A DNA stretch of 37,827 bases from Spartobacteria bacterium (GCA_947482345.1 CANKJN010000009.1:1-37827), one strand, 5' to 3'; positions 19,407-28,021 are shown, counted from the first letter of the stretch. Numbers and translations: made by a program. The notes: generated by a model from the letters alone, not told the origin.

Positions 19407-19970
19407 TTACGGGAGGGAACGCGGGAGCAAGGGTTGCGCGGCGATTTTCGCCACCTCGGCGGGAATTCCCTGCCCCTCAATCAACCCTCTCGCTGCGTAA
19501 AAGTCCGCCCGGTCAAATGACTTCGAACAGACAGCCTTCCATTGATGGAGGAGGGTACGATCCAACTTGTCGATCAGGGGGCGGATTTCACCCTGCAGGT
19601 CTTTCGGCGGTGTGGCGGGCCGGGGGAGACCGCTTACCCACCCCATGATCATCTCCTCCTGAAGCCGGCAGGAGGCCGCTATCTGGGGCTTGAAAAAGCA
19701 GGAAACCTCCTCGGGAGTCAACCCGATCTTCCTCCCCTCTTGCTTGAGATCAGCCAATAATTTGGCCTCGCGTGCCAGATCACGAACCTTGGCATGATTG
19801 CAGTACTTGGTCCAAGCCACCTCACGGGAGAGCAGCAACCGTGCGACGATGGAGTTCACCAACTCCTCCTCCGGTCTGGCCAAAGCGGCGGCCTCGTCCC
19901 ACCGAAAGGCTTGAGACCAGACGGGGCCCGCAAGCAGGAGGAAGAACACTATCAGTGGGAAAATCCGCAT
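19407..19970 (-). CDS. secreted gamma-class (AroQ-gamma type) chorismate mutase-like protein
   Basis: Signal peptide MRIFPLIVFFLLLAGPVWSQA; LLLSREVAWTKYCNHAKVRDLAREAKLLADL, GLTPEEVSCFFKPQIAASCRLQ fits the gamma AroQ pattern. Confidence 0.75.
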   Translation of the reverse strand: MRIFPLIVFFLLLAGPVWSQAFRWDEAAALARPEEELVNSIVARLLLSREVAWTKYCNHAKVRDLAREAKLLADLKQEGRKIGLTPEEVSCFFKPQIAASCRLQEEMIMGWVSGLPRPATPPKDLQGEIRPLIDKLDRTLLHQWKAVCSKSFDRADFYAARGLIEGQGIPAEVAKIAAQPLLPRSLP

Positions 19971-19993
19971 GGCGATTGCTCCATCCGGCACGT

Positions 19994-20617
19994 TCAGCGT
20001 TGGCCGGGGACATTCCCGTAGGAACCGCGATTAGCCAGGGCGCGGTGCAGGGTGATCTGGTCGGCCTGCTCCACGCCTCCGCCGGCGGGAAGCCCCTGGG
20101 CGATGCGGGTCACATGGACCCCTGTCGGTGCCAGCATCTCGGCAAGATAATGGGAGGTCGCCTCCCCCTCCACGTCGGCACCGAGAGCCAGGATCACCTC
20201 GGAGGGGCGCTCTTCACCGACGCGTTCGATCAGTTCGGCGATCCGAAGCTGCTCCGGACCAACTCCGTCAAGCGGTGAAAGTTTACCTCCGAGCGCATGG
20301 TAGCGGCCCCGGAAGACACCGGTCCGCTCGAGCGGCAGGATGTCGGTGGCCGTCTCGACGATGCAGAGTTCGCGCCCAGCACGGGCCTCGTCGCGGCAGA
20401 GGGTGCACTCCTCCGCCTCGGTGAAGAATCCGCAGAGTGGGCAGGTCCTCAGCGTCTCGCGGGCCGTGGTGACGGCGGAGACCAACTGGTCGGGCTTGGC
20501 GTCCGGGGATCGGAGCATCCAGAGAGCGATGCGCTCGGCACTGCGGGGCCCGATCCCGGGAAGCCGTCGGAACTGCCGCACCAGCTCACGGAAAGAATCG
20601 GGGTAGTCGAGGGGCAC
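19994..20617 (-). CDS. recR: recombination mediator RecR
   Basis: RQFRRLPGIGPRSAERIALWML, zinc finger CPLCGFFTEAEECTLC, Toprim ETATDILPLERTGVFRGRYHALGGKLSPLDGVGPE. Confidence 0.96.
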   Translation of the reverse strand: MPLDYPDSFRELVRQFRRLPGIGPRSAERIALWMLRSPDAKPDQLVSAVTTARETLRTCPLCGFFTEAEECTLCRDEARAGRELCIVETATDILPLERTGVFRGRYHALGGKLSPLDGVGPEQLRIAELIERVGEERPSEVILALGADVEGEATSHYLAEMLAPTGVHVTRIAQGLPAGGGVEQADQITLHRALANRGSYGNVPGQR

Positions 20618-20760
20618 GGGAATTGGGAGGCTGTTAGCGGTTTAGGCTGAAGGCTGTTAGGTCAGAGTCAAAGCGGAAACAGGCTGCTGTTTTTAAAAGG
20701 GCTCTGGCTGTCTCTTTAGCCTAACAGTCTAAAAGTCTTCAGCCTAACAACCTTCTTCTT

Positions 20761-22029
20761 CTAGACCGCCTCCGCAAGCAGCGCCTGCTCGGGGGTGGGC
20801 TCGTCCTCGCCGCGGCGGGCGCGTTCGACACGCTCCAGATAATGGTCGAGCGCCCTGTCGGGAATGCCGGCGATGCGTGCCGAGGCGAAGGCCTTGATGG
20901 CCTCCTCCCACTTGCGCTCACGGAAGAGGATGACTCCCTTCCAGAACTGGTCCCGGCTCCTTTCCCGCTCGGGGGAGAGGGTGTGCTTGGGGGCCAGAAA
21001 CTCGTAGAGCTCGACGCGGCGGCGGCTGCCGGCCCTCTGCAGGAGATCAATCGGGCGTCCCTCGAAGGTCTCCGAGGCCATCTCGTAGGTGAGAGGGCCG
21101 CTGAGTATGCGGCACCCGTACTGGGCGCATGCGGCGGAGAGATGGCGGGCAAACTCGACGACGGGGCCCGAGACGCTGTAGCGGCCGACAAGCGCGCCGC
21201 CGAAGGCGGCCGCGACCATGGAACCGGAGTTCACGCCGATGCGGAAATCGAGGCGCTTCTGCCAGCGCCTGTCGCACTCGCGATTGAGTTCCTCAAGCCG
21301 GGAGACGAGGTCGACCGCCGCGCGGGCCGCCTTGGAGGCATGATTGGGCGCTCCTTCGGCGGGCAGCGGCGCGCCGAAGACGACACGGATGCTCTCGCCG
21401 GAGCACTCGTCGAGGTAGCCTCCCACATCGACCAGGAAATCCGAGGCGACACGGAGGTAGAGATTCATAAGTGCCACGTAATCCGCGGGCCGGAGCACCT
21501 CCATGAGCTCGACGTGGTTGTGAACGGTGCAGACGAGCACCGAGGCCTCGTGCAGTTCACCGGGAAAATCGACAGGCATCGAGCCATCGACCAGGCAGCG
21601 GAAGATCTCGGACCGGAGGCGCTGTCCGAAGAGCCGCCTCAAGACAGGCTCGCGCGAACCGGCATGCGTTTGACGGAAGATCACGATCGCCGTAAAACCG
21701 AGAAAGAGTGCGGCGATTCCGGAGGCGGGATTCAGGTAGGCACCAAAGAGCGAGGCAACGAGGGAGGCCCCCAGCATGAGCAGCGCTGAACAGAGCGAGA
21801 TAAGCGAGAGCTCGCGCAGGCTCGAGCGAAGCGCGACCCACACGATGCCAAGAGCGAGAAAGAGCGTCGCCAGGATCGGCACATAGGCGGCGGTGAGAGA
21901 AAGTGCCCCTCCCCGAATCAGGTTCCTCCAAGGGGCCCCTGCGGCCTCGTAGGCTCCGGCGAGGCCGAGCAGACCCAGCACAAGGAGGGTCGGCACCACG
22001 AGCAGGAGGTAGTATTTGAGCTGCCTCAT
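20761..22029 (-). CDS. membrane protein with degenerate class III adenylate/guanylate cyclase domain
   Basis: N-terminal TM segments (MRQLKYYLLLVVPTLLVLGLLG...), cyclase-like ASVLVCTVHNHVELMEVL...GGYLDECSGESIRVVFGAPLP...RIGVNSGSMVAAAFGG...YSVSGPVVEFARHL. Confidence 0.8.
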   Translation of the reverse strand: MRQLKYYLLLVVPTLLVLGLLGLAGAYEAAGAPWRNLIRGGALSLTAAYVPILATLFLALGIVWVALRSSLRELSLISLCSALLMLGASLVASLFGAYLNPASGIAALFLGFTAIVIFRQTHAGSREPVLRRLFGQRLRSEIFRCLVDGSMPVDFPGELHEASVLVCTVHNHVELMEVLRPADYVALMNLYLRVASDFLVDVGGYLDECSGESIRVVFGAPLPAEGAPNHASKAARAAVDLVSRLEELNRECDRRWQKRLDFRIGVNSGSMVAAAFGGALVGRYSVSGPVVEFARHLSAACAQYGCRILSGPLTYEMASETFEGRPIDLLQRAGSRRRVELYEFLAPKHTLSPERERSRDQFWKGVILFRERKWEEAIKAFASARIAGIPDRALDHYLERVERARRGEDEPTPEQALLAEAV

Positions 22030-22170
22030 TCGAGAGCGGAAGTTGCGTGATTGGGGAAAATTGGAAGCCGGTTCTGGATCACGGAATGCAAGGTTTCCAC
22101 CAAGGGTATCGGTAATCAAGCTTCCCCTGCGAAGGAGGCACACTGAATGAGGAGTCGCTGCGGCGGTTCG

Positions 22171-23196
22171 TTACCGTCGTGATGGTCCGGGCCGGGGTCC
22201 CGACCTGGATTTGAGGAGGTTGCCTGCAAGCTTGAAAAGCCCCATGCCGAATCCGCCCGATCCGGCACCCGAATCGAGGGCGGAGAGGATCCCGGCCTCC
22301 ACTTCCCCGAGTGAACGGAACCGCCTCGCGGGATCGGGATCGAGCATCCGGATGACGAGCCGTTTTGCGGCGGGTGAGAAGGGGCCTTCGGGGAAGCGGG
22401 CCGGCTTTGCCTTAAGGCGGCGAAGTTCCTGAATGGAAAGCCCCTCCGTGGCGTAGGGAGCGACTCCCGTCATGGAATGGAAGAGGCACCCTCCGAGACT
22501 GTAGATGTCGCTCCGTTCATCACCGCGGAATCCCGCGAGCATTTCGGGAGCCACGTAATCGGGCGTGGCGAGCAGATGGGGCTGGGCGACGGGCATTGCC
22601 ACGGTGCTAAGGGCGAGGCCGAAGTCGCTGAGTTTAGCGCCGCCAGTGGCGGAGAGGAGGATGTTTGCCGGCTTGAGATCGCGATGGATGATCCCCTTGG
22701 CATGGGCCGCCGCAAGTCCCTTGAGGACTTCAAGCACGATGCGCAGGGCATGCTCCTCGCCAAGTTTCTCCCGATCGCCGATGAGATCGTGCAGTGATCC
22801 TCCCTCCATGAGTTCCATGACCAGCCTGACCCCCTCCCCGTCCCTCTCGATTCCGAGAACCCTGACAATGCGGGGATGAGAGACCATGCCGGCGGAGGCG
22901 GCCTCGTTGCGCAGTAACTCCAGATGACCGTCGAAATCGGGCATGCCCTTTTCGAGGACCTTCAGGGCGACATCCTGCTCTTCACTCTCCGCACGTGCGC
23001 GGAAGACCCGTCCGCTACCTCCCTGTCCCAGCACCTCCAGGAGAAGATAACAGCCCGATTTTCTACGGATCCTGACTTCGGAGCCGCACCCGGGACAGCG
23101 GACCTTCGAAAAAAGAGGGGCCCCGTCCACTATCAGCATCACGCCGCATTCGGGGCAGGGCTCCGCATCCTGAGGTGGCTGTGACTGCGACATCAT
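22171..23196 (-). CDS. serine/threonine protein kinase with N-terminal zinc-ribbon
   Basis: GQGGSGRVFRAR, VALKVLEKG, IIHRDLKPANILL, LSDFGLAL, YVAPEML; CPECG...CPGCG. Confidence 0.93.
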   Translation of the reverse strand: MMSQSQPPQDAEPCPECGVMLIVDGAPLFSKVRCPGCGSEVRIRRKSGCYLLLEVLGQGGSGRVFRARAESEEQDVALKVLEKGMPDFDGHLELLRNEAASAGMVSHPRIVRVLGIERDGEGVRLVMELMEGGSLHDLIGDREKLGEEHALRIVLEVLKGLAAAHAKGIIHRDLKPANILLSATGGAKLSDFGLALSTVAMPVAQPHLLATPDYVAPEMLAGFRGDERSDIYSLGGCLFHSMTGVAPYATEGLSIQELRRLKAKPARFPEGPFSPAAKRLVIRMLDPDPARRFRSLGEVEAGILSALDSGAGSGGFGMGLFKLAGNLLKSRSGPRPGPSRR

Positions 23197-23260
23197 TTGA
23201 CCCTAGCCACGGTAATCTCCATTCTTCAAGCGGCCCGCCGCAAGCGGCGCAAAAAAAATC

Positions 23261-24193
23261 ATGACCGAACCCGCCATCCACGAAATCACCGCCACCCCCG
23301 AGGATGCCCGACAGAGGCTCGATATGGTCCTTGTCCGCCATCTGCCCCACCTCTCGCGCTCCAAGATCCAGGCGCTCGTCAAGTCGGGTCGCGTCACCCT
23401 GCGCGGAGAGGCCGTGCGCAACAACGACGAAGTCCACGACGGGGATCTCTTCCGGATCGAGGAGGAGCCGCCGAAGCCACCCGCGGGCGCCCGGCCGGAG
23501 GACATCCCGCTCGAGATCCTGCATGAGGATGCCGACCTCCTTGTCGTCAACAAGCCGGCCGGCATGGTCGTCCACATCGGCGCGGGCCACGAGGAGGGAA
23601 CCCTGGTCAATGCACTCCTCCATCACGGGGCCGGTCTCTCCAGCGGCTCGGAGGAGCACCGGCCCGGCATCGTCCACCGCCTCGACAAGGAAACCAGCGG
23701 ATGCATCGTCGTCGCCAAGAACGACCGGACCCACGCCGCCCTCTCGGCCCAGTTCGCCGACCGTCAGGTGAAGAAAACCTACCTGGCCATCATCCGTGGG
23801 GTTCCCCGCCACACCAAGGGAACCATCGACCTGGCCATCGGCCGCCACCCGGTCCAGCGCCAGAAGATGACGCCCCGCCGCGCGCCCTCCGGACGCGATG
23901 CCGTGACCGATTACGAACTTCTTGCCACGCGTGACGGCTGGGCCCTCGTCGCCTGCATGCCTCGCACCGGACGCACCCACCAGATCCGCGTCCATCTCCA
24001 GCATCTCGGCCATCCGATCGCCGGGGATCCGCTCTACGGGAAGAGGAGTGACTTCGCCCGGCACCTGCTCCACGCTTGGAGACTGGAGTTCGCCCACCCC
24101 TCCACCGGGGAGACCATCCGGTGCGAGGCGCCGCTGCCGGAGGATTTTGGGCTCGTTCCCCTCCCCTCCGGGAAGGCAACATCGCGCGCATGA
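23261..24193 (+). CDS. RluA/RluD-family 23S rRNA pseudouridine synthase
   Basis: S4-like N-terminus, GIVHRLDKETSGCIVVAKND, RTGRTHQIRVHLQHLGHPIAGDPLYG. Confidence 0.93.
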   Translation: MTEPAIHEITATPEDARQRLDMVLVRHLPHLSRSKIQALVKSGRVTLRGEAVRNNDEVHDGDLFRIEEEPPKPPAGARPEDIPLEILHEDADLLVVNKPAGMVVHIGAGHEEGTLVNALLHHGAGLSSGSEEHRPGIVHRLDKETSGCIVVAKNDRTHAALSAQFADRQVKKTYLAIIRGVPRHTKGTIDLAIGRHPVQRQKMTPRRAPSGRDAVTDYELLATRDGWALVACMPRTGRTHQIRVHLQHLGHPIAGDPLYGKRSDFARHLLHAWRLEFAHPSTGETIRCEAPLPEDFGLVPLPSGKATSRA

Positions 24194-25014
24194 GTCAGGA
24201 ACAAGCAGGATTTCAGGAAGCGCTGGATGCAGCCCTCCCCATCCTCCAAGGCATGAAGAAGAGTCTCCGCAAACAACCCTCGGCCACCCATGCCAGCCTC
24301 GAGCGGCTCAGCGCGGTCGATCCGGTGAAATATCCCCCGGCGCCCGCCATACCGGCCGCTCCACGCATCCTCTCCACGCCGACCGACGACGGACGCCTTG
24401 CCAAGCTCGAGGAGCTCAAGGGCAGGATCCTCGCCTGCACCCGCTGTCCCAACCTCGTCGCCAGCCGCACCCAGGTGGTCTACGGCGTCGGCAACCCCTT
24501 CGCGGAACTGCTCTTCGTCGGCGAGGCGCCGGGAGAGGAGGAGGATCTGCGGGGAGAGCCTTTCATCGGGAAGGCGGGCCAACTGCTCACCAAGATCATC
24601 GGGGCGATGGAATTCAGCCGCGAGGAGATCTTCATCGCCAATGTGCTCAAGTGCCGTCCCGACATGCCTGCCGGTGAATCGGGTAACCGTAAGCCGAAGC
24701 CCGCGGAAATGGCCACCTGCCTGCCATGGCTCACGGAGCAGATCGGGCTGATCAAGCCCAAGGTCATCGTCGCCCTCGGCCTGACCGCCGTCGAGGGACT
24801 CCTGGGAGAGCCCCGCACCATGCGCGATGTCCGCGGCAAGTGGCTCGACTACCACGGCGTACCGCTGATGCCGACCTATCACCCAGCCTACCTGCTCCGC
24901 AACCAGACTCTCGCCGAGAAGCGCAAGGTCTGGGAAGACATGCTGCTGGTGCTGGAGAAGCTCGGGCGACCGATCAGCGCCAAGCAGCGGGGCTACTTCC
25001 TTGAGAAAGCTTAA
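24190..25014 (+). CDS. uracil-DNA glycosylase family 4 (Fe-S type)
   Basis: CTRCPNLVASRTQVVYGVGNPFAELLFVGEAPGEEEDLRGEPFIGKAGQLLTKII; ATGA overlap with upstream gene; start MSQEQAG at 24190. Confidence 0.93.
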   Translation: MSQEQAGFQEALDAALPILQGMKKSLRKQPSATHASLERLSAVDPVKYPPAPAIPAAPRILSTPTDDGRLAKLEELKGRILACTRCPNLVASRTQVVYGVGNPFAELLFVGEAPGEEEDLRGEPFIGKAGQLLTKIIGAMEFSREEIFIANVLKCRPDMPAGESGNRKPKPAEMATCLPWLTEQIGLIKPKVIVALGLTAVEGLLGEPRTMRDVRGKWLDYHGVPLMPTYHPAYLLRNQTLAEKRKVWEDMLLVLEKLGRPISAKQRGYFLEKA

Positions 25015-25100
25015 TGCTGGGGATGCGTCGCCATACCAAAAAATGCATTTGGTCCGCAGGAAAAAATACGAACGACACGAAAGAACACGAACACTCTAAG

Positions 25101-25373
25101 GAAGCGCTGATTAAATCCCATGAAGGCCGCTGAATGCCATTTGCTGATTTTTGAAGGCGTGAGTGCTGGGCGATACCCGCAGCGGTCTCGCCCGAGCGAG
25201 CAACGCCACAAAAATCGACAAATGGTCTCAGCCCTGCGGGTTGCGGAGATAACCGGCCGTGGGCTGCGTTGGCTTGGCACTTACAGCCCGCTGCGGGGAT
25301 GCTCGTGCCAAGCCGCCTTGCCCGCGGCCATTTCTTTCCGCAACGGCCTCTATGCGATTTAATCAGCGCTTCC
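25101..25373 (+). mobile_element. MITE copy 1 (IS5-subgroup-like termini), flanked by CTAA target duplications (25097-25100, 25374-25377)
   Basis: Termini GGAAGCGCTGATTAAATC / GATTTAATCAGCGCTTCC; near-identical inverted copy at 35991..36264; no transposase ORF. Confidence 0.93.
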
Positions 25374-25448
25374 CTAATGGGCAATCAGAGGAAAGACCTC
25401 CCTATCGGAATGCCCATTTGTTGAACCATACCCAATCATGTTTTTCCC

Positions 25449-25484
25449 TTTTCGTGCTTTTCGTGCTTTTCGTGGTTTTCATGG
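25449..25484. repeat. 9-bp tandem repeat TTTTCGTGC x4 (last copies degenerate)
   Basis: ttttcgtgc ttttcgtgc ttttcgtgg ttttcatgg. Confidence 0.9.
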
Positions 25485-25506
25485 TTAAGGCTTTCACTTC
25501 ATTGGC

Positions 25507-26256
25507 ATGACGGGCCCAACATCTCCCCGACAGCACTCCTGCGGACAGCTCCCTGAGCGGATGCTCCGCACCGCCTTCCACTGGCTGGTGATCAAGGGAT
25601 GCTGGCTGCTCTTCACCGTGACCTGCCGGGTACGCGTCGTGATCCTCTCCCCCGTTCCGAAGCACGGGGCCCTGATCATGGCCTCCAACCACATCAGCCA
25701 CTTCGACCCGCCGATCCTCAGCGGCTTCTTTCCGAGGAGGCTCGACTGGCTTGCCATGGAGGAACTCTTCCGCTCCCCCTCGGGAAAGCGGATCTTCACC
25801 TGGCTGAACTGCATCCCCGTCGAGCGCGGCGGAACAGACAGAACCTCGCTGCGCCAAGCCCTCCAGCGCCTCGCCGACGGACGGGTCATCGGCATCTTCC
25901 CGGAGGGGGGCATCCGGGCCGGCGAGTGGTCGATCCTGAACGGCGCGGAGATGAAGCCGGGACTTCCCGCGCTGAGCATCCACTCGGGGGCGGCGATCAT
26001 TCCCTGCGCCCTCATCGGGAGCGACCGGCTTTACAAGCCTTCCAACTGGCTCCGCCGAACCACGCTCCACCTTGTGATCGGCGAGGCGATCGAACCGCCT
26101 GCGAAGGATGCAAAGCAGCAGGGCGCCAGGGAGCGCTTCTCTGCGGAGCTCTCGAAGGCCTTTACCTCCATGCGCGACGAGGCGGTCGCCCGCTTCGCGC
26201 TCGCTCCGGAGGATCTTCCGCAGACGCCGCAGGCCAGAAAAGGAGAGCACCCTTGA
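25507..26256 (+). CDS. 1-acyl-glycerol-3-phosphate acyltransferase-like (PlsC family)
   Basis: ASNHISHFDPPILSGFF (NHxxxxD box) and IGIFPEGGIRAG; internal ATG at 25561 also possible. Confidence 0.88.
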   Translation: MTGPTSPRQHSCGQLPERMLRTAFHWLVIKGCWLLFTVTCRVRVVILSPVPKHGALIMASNHISHFDPPILSGFFPRRLDWLAMEELFRSPSGKRIFTWLNCIPVERGGTDRTSLRQALQRLADGRVIGIFPEGGIRAGEWSILNGAEMKPGLPALSIHSGAAIIPCALIGSDRLYKPSNWLRRTTLHLVIGEAIEPPAKDAKQQGARERFSAELSKAFTSMRDEAVARFALAPEDLPQTPQARKGEHP

Positions 26257-27218
26257 TCTCACGGACCCTGCACGGAGCCATGGACGCCGTCATGTGTGCC
26301 ATGATGAACACCGCCCAGTGGCGCCTACGCCGCCATGCCGTGACGCGCGACCGACTCGAGTCCTATCTCGCGGCATGCGACGGACTCGATCACCGCGGCT
26401 ATTACGGGCTTCCCGAGGAATTGAGAAATGTCCCCGCGACCGTCTGGAAGCGTGACGGACATCACCTCTCCTGGACTTCTCCCGTGCCGGGAGAGCATCC
26501 CGAGAACAACGTGGCCCGCGCCTTCCTCCATGAGACGGATTCGTCAGGCAAGGCTCCGACGCTGATCCTGATGCATGCCCTGATGTCGGCCAACGACTTC
26601 GGATACCGAAGGATTGCGGCGCGGTTCAACAAACAGGGTTGGAACGTGCTCTTCCCCCACCTTCCCTACCACTACAGCCGGAAGCCGAAGGGATATACCA
26701 ACGGAGCCCTCACCATCACCTCGGACCTTGTCCGCAATGCCGAAACCCTCCGCCAGTCCGTCATCGAACTACGGCAACTCATCCGCTGGGCCCGGCGCCG
26801 CGGCTCAAGCCGGGTCGCCGTCTTGGCAACCAGTTACGGGGCCTGGGTCACCGCCCTCACTCTCCCGCTTGAGGAAACCGACTTCTCCATCCTGCTGCAG
26901 CCCGTGGCCGATGTCGGTCACGCCACCTTCGGCAGCCCGGCCAGCCGCATGATGGCGGGACTGCTCCGGAAGAACGGCATTCACAGAGATGCCATCGACC
27001 GGCACGCCCATCTCAGCTCGCCAGAGCGACTCCGCCCCATCACCCGACCCGACCGGATCACCGTGATCGGCGGCACCCACGACCGGCTCTCCGCACCGGA
27101 GTCCTTGAAGTCCCTCTGCGCGTCGTGGGGAGGCGCCCGTTATCTGGAAGTGAACCAAGGGCACTTCGGCTACGGCGCGATGCGATGCGCCCTTGCCGAG
27201 GCCGATCGCTACCTGTGA
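26253..27218 (+). CDS. alpha/beta-hydrolase-like protein
   Basis: In-frame TTG start at 26253 with AGGAG upstream and overlapping the previous stop; LILMHALMSANDFGYRRIAARFNKQGWNVLFPHLPYHYS, VAVLATSYGAWVTAL, VNQGHFGYG. Confidence 0.75.
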   Translation: MISRTLHGAMDAVMCAMMNTAQWRLRRHAVTRDRLESYLAACDGLDHRGYYGLPEELRNVPATVWKRDGHHLSWTSPVPGEHPENNVARAFLHETDSSGKAPTLILMHALMSANDFGYRRIAARFNKQGWNVLFPHLPYHYSRKPKGYTNGALTITSDLVRNAETLRQSVIELRQLIRWARRRGSSRVAVLATSYGAWVTALTLPLEETDFSILLQPVADVGHATFGSPASRMMAGLLRKNGIHRDAIDRHAHLSSPERLRPITRPDRITVIGGTHDRLSAPESLKSLCASWGGARYLEVNQGHFGYGAMRCALAEADRYL

Positions 27219-27295
27219 GGGTGGGATGGAGCGGGGGGAAATGAAAAATGATGAATGATGAATGAAAAAACGGGGAAGAGCTGCACCTTCTTTCC

Positions 27296-27366
27296 CCTTC
27301 AGCCTTCAGCCTTCAGCCTTCAGCCTTCAGCCTTCAGCCTTCAGCCTTCAGCCTTTAGCTTTTAGC
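27296..27366. repeat. heptanucleotide tandem repeat CCTTCAG: 8 perfect copies plus 2 degenerate
   Basis: Read directly 27296-27351, followed by cctttag cttttag. Confidence 0.95.
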
Positions 27367-27394
27367 CTTTCCCACTCATCCTTCCCCTTCCCAA

Positions 27395-28021
27395 ATGACC
27401 ATCCTTGTCACCATCGGCCCGACCCAGGAACCGCTTGATGCGATGCGCCTGATTAGCAACCGCTCCACTGGCGAACTCGGGACCCGGCTCTCCGCCGAAC
27501 TTGCGAAGCAGGGACACACGGTCATCGCCCTGCGCGGCACCGGGGCGACCGCCCCTTCCACCCCCTTGGAACGGGACAACGTCCGCGTCCTCCCCTTCAC
27601 CACCACGGAGGATCTCCGAGACCAGCTCGAAAAGCTTGGCGCGGAAGAAAGAATCGGTGCCATCTTCCATGCGGCGGCGGTGAGCGATTTTTATCTCCCC
27701 GGCGCAGGCACCGGAAAAATCCCCACCTCCGGCGGAGCCCTGACCCTGACCTTGGAGCCAACCCCGAAACTTCTGCCACTCATGCGCGGATGGTTTCCAG
27801 CCGCCCGGATCACAGGTTGGAAATTCGAGGCCTCGGGCAACCGGGATGCCGCCGTCGCCATGGGGCGTGCTCAGATCACCGCATGCCATACCGATGCCTG
27901 CGTCGTGAACGGCCCCTCCTACGGCGAGGGATTCGGAGTGCTCTCGAAAGCCGGCGAACTCACTCCCCTCCCCGACAAGCCGACACTCTGCGCACATCTG
28001 GCATGGCGGCTGGGCAACTGA
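27395..28021 (+). CDS. phosphopantothenoylcysteine synthetase (CoaB)-like, stand-alone domain
   Basis: TILVTIGPTQEPLDAMRLISNRSTGELGTRLSAELAKQGHTV; HAAAVSDFYLPG; GKIPTSGGALTLTLEPTPKLL. Confidence 0.8.
   Translation: MTILVTIGPTQEPLDAMRLISNRSTGELGTRLSAELAKQGHTVIALRGTGATAPSTPLERDNVRVLPFTTTEDLRDQLEKLGAEERIGAIFHAAAVSDFYLPGAGTGKIPTSGGALTLTLEPTPKLLPLMRGWFPAARITGWKFEASGNRDAAVAMGRAQITACHTDACVVNGPSYGEGFGVLSKAGELTPLPDKPTLCAHLAWRLGN

Noticed and set aside
23063-24097. 344-aa ORF antisense to the pseudouridine synthase gene
   Set aside because: Low-complexity composition and full overlap with a well-supported gene; a GC-frame shadow.
25120-25362. 80-aa ORF conserved in both MITE copies (25120..25362 + and 36002..36244 -), plus opposite-strand ORFs (136 aa, 113 aa)
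   Set aside because: Differences between copies include many amino-acid changes but preserve stem pairing, pointing to structural rather than coding constraint; likely spurious ORFs of a repeat.
25599-26252. N-terminal two-fifths of the 539-aa ORF 25599..27218
   Set aside because: Out-of-frame translation of the acyltransferase gene; only 26253-27218 is a plausible protein.
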